From: Actomonas sp051209155
GTDB taxonomy: Bacteria; Verrucomicrobiota; Verrucomicrobiia; Opitutales; Opitutaceae
NCBI GenBank assembly: GCA_051209155.1
Contig: JBPJGB010000002.1
Reading direction: 5' to 3' (one strand)
Length of the DNA: 64,000 nucleotides
The first letter of the stretch is position 1, and every line of letters starts with the position of its first letter. The notes below the pieces were generated by a model. It ran no database searches. It was not told where the DNA came from and saw only the letters and a program-made list of their open reading frames with translations. Both the position numbers and the translations under genes were made by a program. Positions 54,778-61,097 of the stretch are shown here, in pieces.

Positions 54778-55703
54778 GCAGCACCGCCGCGACGTCTCCC
54801 GCCCCGCGTCTCACCGCCGCTCAGCGCCGGCAAGTGGTCATGCTCACCCTCGGCGCCCTCGGCGTTTTCGCGTTGTTTAGGTGGATGCCCACCGGCACCA
54901 ACCTGAGCCACGGCGACTTCCGGCTGGAGGGCGGCAACGTGCTCGAGTTTTGCGATCCGGCCGCGCCGCAGTTTTTGCCGGTGACCACCGCGCGCTCGCC
55001 CGTCGCGCTGACCGCCACGCCCGCCACCACGGGCGTGGGTGAGCCCACCAAGCTCACCCTGCGCCTTAGCACCTCAACGGGCAAACCGATCAGCCCGGTC
55101 GACCTGCTCGTCGCGCACGAGCACAAGCTGCATATCATGATCGTTGATCCGACCCTGCAGGACTACCACCACGTGCATCCGGTCGCCTCGGAGACGCCCG
55201 GCGAGTGGACCGCGGTCTTCACGCCGCGCCTGCCGGGCACCTATCGGGTGTTTGCGGATTTCACGCCGGCGGTCACCGCTCGCGGACTTTATGCCAGCAC
55301 CGACATCACGGTGCCGGGAGCGGTGACGATGCCCGAGATCACGCTTAACCGCAGCGCGGAGCGTAACGGCTTCGCTTTTTCGCTGAGCGCCAAGAATCCG
55401 GTGATCCGCGCCCGTGAACCGGCCGATCTCACCCTGAGCATTCGCGCGAGTGACGGCGGCGACGTGCAACTCGGTGAAGTGATGGGGGCCTTCGCCCACC
55501 TCGTGGCCTTTGATCGCGAGCGCAGTGGGTTTGCCCACCTGCATCCGCGGGAAACCGATCTCAGCGTGGCGCTCGATGCGCAGGCGCCGGAGTTGCATTT
55601 TCAAGTCACGATTCCCGAGCCGGGCGATTACGTGATCTGGGCGCAAATGGTCCTCAACGAGGCCGAAACCTTCGTGCCGTTCTGGTTCGAGGTGGAGCCG
55701 TGA
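54774..55703 (+). CDS. membrane-anchored two-domain protein with His-rich motifs
   Basis: 309 residues; the ATG overlaps the SCO stop by 4 bp. One N-terminal membrane helix (about 20-38), then two similar beta domains, each with a His cluster: AHEHKLHIMIVDPTLQDYHHVHP at about 120-142 and FAHLVAFDRERSGFAHLHP at about 240-258. Each resembles the YtkA-like group found near copper and oxidase-assembly genes. I infer a periplasmic copper-binding or oxidase-assembly role. The same stretch read in one frame with the previous gene gives a longer but false frame. Confidence 0.8.
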   Translation: MSSTAATSPAPRLTAAQRRQVVMLTLGALGVFALFRWMPTGTNLSHGDFRLEGGNVLEFCDPAAPQFLPVTTARSPVALTATPATTGVGEPTKLTLRLSTSTGKPISPVDLLVAHEHKLHIMIVDPTLQDYHHVHPVASETPGEWTAVFTPRLPGTYRVFADFTPAVTARGLYASTDITVPGAVTMPEITLNRSAERNGFAFSLSAKNPVIRAREPADLTLSIRASDGGDVQLGEVMGAFAHLVAFDRERSGFAHLHPRETDLSVALDAQAPELHFQVTIPEPGDYVIWAQMVLNEAETFVPFWFEVEP

Positions 55704-57760
55704 GGGCGAGGGGGGCTGTCGCTGAACCGGGTCTGCAGGCCGACGCTCAGTTGGTCGCGAGGGGATGGTTGCGCATCGGCATCGGCTTGGCGGTGGCGGG
55801 GCAGGCGATGGTGTTTGGGCTGGCGATCAATGTGACGCCAGCGGAGGGCGCGGGGTATTGGGTGGTGCACGGCGGACTCCTGCTGTCGGCCCTGCTGGTG
55901 CTCGTGTTTCTCGGTCGGGATCTGGTCGGCTCGGCCTGGCGTTCGCTGCGCGAACAACGCATCAGCATCGATCTGCTGTTTCTGGTCACACTGACCGGCG
56001 CGGTGGGCGGCTCGCTGGTCAGCACCTTCACCCGCACCGGCGCGGTGTATTATGAAGTCGTGGCGGTATTGGTGGCGGTGCACACGCTCGGCAAGCTCAT
56101 CGGCGCGCGCAGTCGTTTGGCGGCCTTGTCGGCCGTGGACAAAACGCGGCAGGAATTCGGCGAGGCGCGGGTGATCGCGGCCGACGGCGGCTCGGTGCGC
56201 AAGGCGGTGGACACCTTGATGGAAACCGACCGCGTGCTGGTGGGGCCGGGCGAAGCGATTGTCGTCGATGGCACGATCGAGCGGGGGCGCAGTTACGTGA
56301 CGGAGACGAGCATGACCGGCGAATGGCGACCGGTGTCGCGTGGTCCGGGCGAGGCGGTGATGGCGGGCACACATGTTGTGGATGGCGACCTCGTGATTGC
56401 GCCGCAGCTGGGGCCGCGTCGTTTGGATCACATTTTGAGGGAAGTGGAACGAGCCCGGCTTGCCCCAAGTGCCTTGCAGGCCCAGGCCGACCGCTGGATG
56501 CGAATCTTCCTGCCGGTGGTGGTGACGGTGAGTGTGGTGACCTTTGTCTTCTGGTGGTCACGGGCGCCGTGGACCGATGCATTGTTCAATGCCATGGCGG
56601 TGCTGCTGGTGGCCTGTCCCTGTGCCATGGGTCTGGCCACGCCGATCGCGGTGTGGAGCGGGTTGGCGCGACTGGTGAAGCTTGGCCTGGTGGCGCGCAC
56701 GGGCGACCTGCTCGACGTCCTCGGGCGCTGCGACCTGCTCTGTATCGACAAAACGGGCACACTCTCGGAGGACCGCATGGAAGTCCTCGCGTGGCGCACC
56801 GAGTCGGCATGGGCTGCTCAGAAACCTTGGCTGTATGCCGCCGTGGTCACCCTGGAATCGGATTTACAACACCCGATTGCGGAGGCACTTGTGAGCCATT
56901 GTAACCTATTGGGTGACAAATTATCCGGGGTGCCGAATGGCTCCGGATTGGCTGTAGCCGGGGGCGGTGACCCCGGTGCGGTGGGTGGGGCGGAGGGCGC
57001 ACCAGGGTCAACGACCCCGGCTACAGCGGGGATGGGTGCACCGGGGTCAACGACCCCGGCTACAGCTGTAGGGCGCGAAATCGTGGCGGGGGGCGGTGTG
57101 CGCGGGGTGATCGATGGTCGGAAGGTGGCGGTAGGGGAGTGGGCCCTGCACGGGTTTGCGGGGGAGGCGCCAGTGGGAGGGGCCAAAGCCGTTTGGGTTT
57201 CAGTGGACGGGGTGTTGGCGGCGACGGTGACGCTCGGCGAGCGCTGGCGGGTGGGGCTGCGCGAGACGCTGAGCGATCTGCAGGCCTTGGGCGTCGAGGT
57301 GGAGGTGCTCACGGGTGACCGGCACCCACCGGACGATTTGGGGGTGGCGGTGCGTGGCGGGTTGTCGCCGGAGGACAAGGTGGCGCGGGTGCGCGAGCAC
57401 ATCGGCTTGGGGCGGCGCGTGGTCTTCGTCGGCGACGGGGTGAATGATGCGGCGGCGATGGGCGCTGCGTCGGGTTCAATCGCGGTGGGGGGCGGCGCGG
57501 AGCTGGTGCGGGCCTCCGCGATGGGCACGATGGCAGGCGATGATCTGCGGGTGCTGCCGCGGGCGATCCGCCTGGGGGGATTGGTGCGACGGGGGATTCG
57601 GGGCAATCTGCGCTTTGCGGCGAGTTACAATGCGATCGGCATGGCGCTGGCGGCGGCGGGTTGGCTGCACCCGGTGGTCGCCGCGTTGCTGATGGTCGGT
57701 TCCAGTTTGGCGGTCGGTGTGCGCGCACTGCGCACAGCGGAGAAGGCGGTGGTGGAGTAG
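55700..57760 (+). CDS. heavy-metal (copper-type) P1B ATPase
   Basis: 686 residues, GTG start overlapping the previous stop. No N-terminal HMA/CxxC domain. Membrane pair at the start, actuator domain (VGPGEAIVVDGTIERG, TSMTGEW), the CPC metal site LVACPCAMGLATPIAV, phosphorylation site CIDKTGTLS, QHPIAEAL in the nucleotide domain, and VGDGVNDAAAMGAA. It probably exports Cu(I) for oxidase assembly, as in FixI/CtpA. Oddities: TGES reads TGEW, and residues about 400-456 in the nucleotide domain are encoded by repeats (a TGTAACC-type palindrome, then three copies of a 26-nt palindrome, two as a 39-nt tandem repeat). Confidence 0.93.
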   Translation: MRARGAVAEPGLQADAQLVARGWLRIGIGLAVAGQAMVFGLAINVTPAEGAGYWVVHGGLLLSALLVLVFLGRDLVGSAWRSLREQRISIDLLFLVTLTGAVGGSLVSTFTRTGAVYYEVVAVLVAVHTLGKLIGARSRLAALSAVDKTRQEFGEARVIAADGGSVRKAVDTLMETDRVLVGPGEAIVVDGTIERGRSYVTETSMTGEWRPVSRGPGEAVMAGTHVVDGDLVIAPQLGPRRLDHILREVERARLAPSALQAQADRWMRIFLPVVVTVSVVTFVFWWSRAPWTDALFNAMAVLLVACPCAMGLATPIAVWSGLARLVKLGLVARTGDLLDVLGRCDLLCIDKTGTLSEDRMEVLAWRTESAWAAQKPWLYAAVVTLESDLQHPIAEALVSHCNLLGDKLSGVPNGSGLAVAGGGDPGAVGGAEGAPGSTTPATAGMGAPGSTTPATAVGREIVAGGGVRGVIDGRKVAVGEWALHGFAGEAPVGGAKAVWVSVDGVLAATVTLGERWRVGLRETLSDLQALGVEVEVLTGDRHPPDDLGVAVRGGLSPEDKVARVREHIGLGRRVVFVGDGVNDAAAMGAASGSIAVGGGAELVRASAMGTMAGDDLRVLPRAIRLGGLVRRGIRGNLRFAASYNAIGMALAAAGWLHPVVAALLMVGSSLAVGVRALRTAEKAVVE
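56899..56922. repeat. TGTAACC-type palindrome inside the P-type ATPase gene
   Basis: TTGTAACCTATTGGGTGACA followed by AATT. The same dyad type as the two sites upstream of metF. Here it encodes NLLGDK of a surface loop. Confidence 0.6.
56951..57066. repeat. three copies of the 26-nt palindromic repeat in the ATPase gene
   Basis: Copy A at 56951-56976 is degenerate and inverted (GCTGTAGCCGGGGGCGGTGA...). Copies B (57002-57027) and C (57041-57066) are direct, carry GGGTCAACGACCCCGGCTAC, and form a 39-nt tandem repeat. They encode GAPGSTTPATA twice. Copy C differs by one base from the copy in lpdA (3063-3088). Confidence 0.75.
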
Positions 57761-57765
57761 TTTGT

Positions 57766-57941
57766 TTTTACAGGAGGGAACGGAGAACAACGGAGCCGAG
57801 CTGCCGGGTTCATTTCACAGAAGGAAACGAAGAGAACGAGGGATCGAGACGCCCTGCCTTGCTGCGTTCCCTTTGTTGCCTTCTGTAAAACAGCTCCAGT
57901 GGAGTGGCTCTGTTTTCCTCTGCTTTCTCCTGTAATAAAAA
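57766..57941. repeat. nested hairpin repeat element, copy 3
   Basis: Outer arms 57766-57797 and about 57906-57941 (TTTTTACAGGAGGGAACGGA... against ...TTTCTCCTGTAATAAAAA). Inner arms 57813-57841 and 57864-57891 (TTTCACAGAAGGAAACGAAG against CCTTTGTTGCCTTCTGTAAA). It lies between two convergent genes, where it could terminate both. Confidence 0.75.
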
Positions 57942-57946
57942 CTCTC

Positions 57947-59068
57947 CTACAGCAGGACGAGGTCGTTGCGGTGCACGACTTCAAACCGGCGCCGGCTGGG
58001 ATAGAGGGCTTTGAGGGCGTCGGTATTCAGTCCGGCAATACGCGGGACTTCCTCGTTGCTGAAACGGGCCTGGCCGCGGGCGACGACGGTGCCTTCGGGG
58101 CCGGCGATGTCGACGATGTCGCCGACGCTGAAGGGGCCGCGGCTGCCGGTCACGCCCACGGCGAGCAGGCTGCGGCCTTTGTCGCGAAGCGCGGCGACGG
58201 CTTTGGCATCGATCTCGATGCGGCCTTCGGGGCGTTGGAAGTAGGCGAGCCAGCGTTTGCGGGCTTCGAGGGGCAGTCCCGAGGGCACGAAATAGGTGCC
58301 GGGGTTGTGGCCGGAGAAGATGCGGGGCAGCACCTCATCCTCGGCGCCGCTGGCGATGAAGACGCCGCAGCCGGCCTTCACCGCGAGTTTGGCGGCGGAG
58401 ATTTTGGAAATCATGCCGCCGACGGCGGTGGCGGAGGTGGTGCCGCCGGCCATGGCCTCGATGTCCGGGGTGATTTTTTGCACCGTGGGCACGATCTCGC
58501 CGGTGCCCTGCAGATCGATGAGGCCGGGGGCGGTCGAGAGGATGACGAGGTAGTCGGCGTGGATGAGGCTGGCGACCATCGCCGAGAGGGTGTCGTTGTC
58601 GCCAAATTGAATTTCGGCGCCGCTGACGGTGTCGTTCTCGTTGATGATTGGGATGGTGCCGTAGCCAATGAGGGCCTCGATGGAAGCTTTGACCGCAAGG
58701 TGGCGGGCGCGGGCACGCACGTCTTCGTGCGTGAGCAGCACCTGGGCGACGGTGGCGTGGTGCGGCTCAAAACCGCGCTGCCAGGTTTGCATGAGCAGGC
58801 TTTGGCCAATGGCGGCGCAGGCCTGTTTCTGCGCGAGCAGGGCGGGGCGGCGGCTGAGGCCGAGGCGGCCCATGCCGAGTCCGACTGCGCCGGAGGAGAC
58901 CACGATCACTTCCGTGCCGGCGGCGCGCAGCGCGGCGATCTGGGCGCAGACGCTGGCGATGCGGCCGATGTCGAGCTGACCGATGCCCGAGGTGAGCACG
59001 CCGGTGCCCAGCTTTACGACCACGCGCTTGGGCGGCTGGGTGCTGAAGGTGGTGTCGGCGTTGGGCAT
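57947..59068 (-). CDS. proB: glutamate 5-kinase
   Basis: 373 residues. Amino-acid-kinase domain with KRVVVKLGTGVLTSG at the N-terminus, VVSSGAVGLGMGRLGL, INENDTVSGAEIQFGDNDTLSAMVA and GTGGMxSK-type GGMISKISAAKLA. A C-terminal PUA domain is at about 285-365. It makes gamma-glutamyl phosphate in proline synthesis. No proA is in the window. Convergent with the ATPase gene. Confidence 0.96.
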   Translation of the reverse strand: MPNADTTFSTQPPKRVVVKLGTGVLTSGIGQLDIGRIASVCAQIAALRAAGTEVIVVSSGAVGLGMGRLGLSRRPALLAQKQACAAIGQSLLMQTWQRGFEPHHATVAQVLLTHEDVRARARHLAVKASIEALIGYGTIPIINENDTVSGAEIQFGDNDTLSAMVASLIHADYLVILSTAPGLIDLQGTGEIVPTVQKITPDIEAMAGGTTSATAVGGMISKISAAKLAVKAGCGVFIASGAEDEVLPRIFSGHNPGTYFVPSGLPLEARKRWLAYFQRPEGRIEIDAKAVAALRDKGRSLLAVGVTGSRGPFSVGDIVDIAGPEGTVVARGQARFSNEEVPRIAGLNTDALKALYPSRRRFEVVHRNDLVLL

Positions 59069-59094
59069 GGGGGGGGAGGGCGAGAGAGGGGTGA

Positions 59095-59191
59095 TCTTTC
59101 TCTTTATACTTTATCTTTCTCTTTATCCCCACCGGCCGGAACCCATCCGCTCAACGGGGAGAAAGAGAAAGATACAGAGGAAAGAGAAAGA
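59095..59191. repeat. rhythmic inverted repeat (AGAAAGAGAAAG arms)
   Basis: Left arm 59095-59130 and right arm 59156-59191, 36 nt each with about six mismatches and a 25-nt loop. The arms are polypyrimidine/polypurine (TCTTTCTCTTTA repeated twice per arm). It lies upstream of proB and downstream of frr. Confidence 0.7.
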
Positions 59192-59212
59192 ATCTTCGGC
59201 GGGCATAAGGAA

Positions 59213-59233
59213 GGCGGGCTCGGTGAGCCCGCC
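59213..59233 (-). terminator. hairpin GGCGGGCTC-GGT-GAGCCCGCC after frr
   Basis: Perfect 9-bp arms with a 3-nt loop, about 30 bp past the frr stop. No T-run follows on the frr strand, so it may be a repeat that doubles as a terminator. Confidence 0.5.
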
Positions 59234-59262
59234 CTAGCTTTGGGTCACCGGGTCGAGGGGGC

Positions 59263-59811
59263 TCAAGTGACTTCGAGCAGTTCCTTTTCCTTGGCGTTGA
59301 GGTGCTCGGTGATGTTGGCGACGTGTTTGTCGGTGAGAGCCTGAATTTCCTTTTCGAGGCGCTTGGCTTCGTCCTCCGGGAGTTTGGCCTTCTTGATGGC
59401 ATCGAGGCCGTCGTGGCGGGCTTTGCGCACGGAAACTTTGCCTTCTTCGGCGTAGCGGTGGGCGACCTTCACAAACTCCTGGCGGCGTTCGCGGCTCATT
59501 TCGGGCAGGGGCACGCGGACGATGCCGCCGTCGATGTTGGGGTTGAGGCCGATATTGGCGACTTGGATGCCCTTGGCGATGGCTTGGATGACGCCTTTGT
59601 CCCAGGGCTGAATGACGATCATGCGCGAGTCGGGGGTGGAGATGGCGGCGCAGTCCTTGATGCGCATGGACGAGCCGTAGGCCTCGACCGGAATGCTCTC
59701 CACCATGGCCGGCGTGGCCTTGCCGGTGTGAATGTTGGCAAACTCATGGATCGTGTGATCCACGGCTTTGGTCATCTTGGCTTCGGTGTCGTTGACGATT
59801 TCGTGAGACAT
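59263..59811 (-). CDS. frr: ribosome recycling factor
   Basis: 182 residues. Family sequence throughout: MTKAVDHTIHEFANIHTGKATPAMVESIPVEAYGS, RMIVIQPWDKGVIQAIAKGIQVANIGLNP, VRVPLPEMSRERRQEFVKVAHRYAEEGKVSVRKAR and a C-terminal helix. It splits post-termination ribosomes with EF-G. It follows pyrH, the common bacterial order. Confidence 0.97.
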   Translation of the reverse strand: MSHEIVNDTEAKMTKAVDHTIHEFANIHTGKATPAMVESIPVEAYGSSMRIKDCAAISTPDSRMIVIQPWDKGVIQAIAKGIQVANIGLNPNIDGGIVRVPLPEMSRERRQEFVKVAHRYAEEGKVSVRKARHDGLDAIKKAKLPEDEAKRLEKEIQALTDKHVANITEHLNAKEKELLEVT

Positions 59812-59868
59812 GGCGGAAGAACTTAGGAGAGGTTGCGGGCGAGGGACAAGGCCTGTCGGGGAACCGGC

Positions 59869-60606
59869 TTAGCTGTGCACGAGGGTGCCGATCTTTTCGC
59901 CGAGGACGGCCTGGCGAATGGCGTGCGGATCGCTGAGGTCGAAGACAAGGATGGGCAGGTTGTTGTCGAGGCAGAGGGAGAAGGCGGTCGCGTCCATCAC
60001 GTTGAGGCGCTGGCGGAGCGCGTCGATGAAGGTGATGTCGTCGTATTTGACGGCGTCGGCGTGCTTCTTCGGATCCTTGTCGTAAATGCCGTCGACCTTG
60101 GTGGCCTTGAAAATGATGTCGGCGCCGACCTCGTTGGCGCGCAGGGCGGCAGTGGTGTCGGTCGAGAAGTAGGGGTTGCCGGTGCCGGCCACGAAGATGA
60201 CGACGCGTTTGCGTTCGAGGTGGCGGCGGGCGCGGCGGAGGATGAAGGGCTCGGCCACCTGATCCATCGGGATGGCGGTTTGCACGCGAGTCAGCACGCC
60301 CATCTTTTCGAGGCAGTCCATGATCGCGAGGCCGTTGATGACGGTGGCGAGCATGCCCATGTAGTCACCGGTGGTGCGGTCGACGCCGCGTGACTCCCCC
60401 TGGAGGCCGCGGAAGATGTTGCCGCCGCCGATGACGACGCAGACCTCGACGCCCATGTCGTGGATCTCTTTCACCTGACCGCAGATGCGGCTGAGCACGG
60501 CGGGGTCGATGGGATCGGTCCCGGAGCCACGGAGGACTTCGCCGCTCAGTTTGAGGACGATGCGTTTGTATTTGGGGGCGGGACAGTCCGAATCGGATTC
60601 GCTCAT
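59869..60606 (-). CDS. pyrH: UMP kinase (uridylate kinase)
   Basis: 245 residues from MSESDSDCPAPKYKRIVLKLSGEVL; the frame extends 13 codons upstream to a TTG, which is less likely. KLSGEVL, VVIGGGNIFRG, DYMGMLATVINGLAI, VFVAGTGNPYFSTDTTAALRA and KATKVDGIYDKDPK mark bacterial PyrH. It phosphorylates UMP to UDP. Lies 57 bp upstream of frr. Confidence 0.97.
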   Translation of the reverse strand: MSESDSDCPAPKYKRIVLKLSGEVLRGSGTDPIDPAVLSRICGQVKEIHDMGVEVCVVIGGGNIFRGLQGESRGVDRTTGDYMGMLATVINGLAIMDCLEKMGVLTRVQTAIPMDQVAEPFILRRARRHLERKRVVIFVAGTGNPYFSTDTTAALRANEVGADIIFKATKVDGIYDKDPKKHADAVKYDDITFIDALRQRLNVMDATAFSLCLDNNLPILVFDLSDPHAIRQAVLGEKIGTLVHS

Positions 60607-60680
60607 TTGAGGAGCGAGTGAAGGAAGCGCGTTTTCCGGCGTCAATGCGGGAGAGCGCCGGCCGGGCGGGCCGGGGGAAG

Positions 60681-61082
60681 TCAGCTCGCGGCCAAGACCT
60701 CGTCGAGCACGCGCTTGAGGGTGGAGATTTCGTAGGGCTTGGAGATGGTGCCAACGAAGCCATGAGCGGCGTATTCGGTGGTGACGTTGCCCACGGAGTG
60801 TCCAGTGGAGACGATGCTCTTCACCTTGGGATCGAGGGCGCGCAGGCGCTGCTGCGTTTCGGAGCCGTCCATGCCGCCGTGAATGGTGAGGTCGAGAATG
60901 GTGGCGGCGAAGGGATCCCCCGTTTGCATGGCCTCCTCGTAGGCTGTGAGGGCGGCCTGGCCCTCGGCCACGGTGGTGGCGCGGTAACCAAGGTAGGTGA
61001 GCACGCGCTCGCCGATTTTGCGGATATCGGATTCATCATCCATGAACAGGATGCGCGGGGCGTTGGCGGCGGGAGCGGGCAT
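60681..61082 (-). CDS. single-domain response regulator (receiver only)
   Basis: 133 residues. ILFMDDESDIRKIGERVL holds the acidic pair, ATILDLTIHGGMDGSETQQRL the phospho-acceptor Asp (about 66), IVSTGHS the Thr/Ser position, and ISKPYEISTLKRVLDEVL the Lys. The LDLTIxGGMxG signature is typical of receivers at the C-terminus of large hybrid kinases. It is 15 bp downstream of a sensor-like protein that lacks a kinase, which suggests a broken-up hybrid kinase. Confidence 0.9.
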   Translation of the reverse strand: MPAPAANAPRILFMDDESDIRKIGERVLTYLGYRATTVAEGQAALTAYEEAMQTGDPFAATILDLTIHGGMDGSETQQRLRALDPKVKSIVSTGHSVGNVTTEYAAHGFVGTISKPYEISTLKRVLDEVLAAS

Positions 61083-61097
61083 GTGACCAGGTCCAGG

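Noticed and set aside
56951..57066. CRISPR array
   Set aside because: The spacing is irregular, copies are in both orientations, the frame stays open and no cas gene is near.
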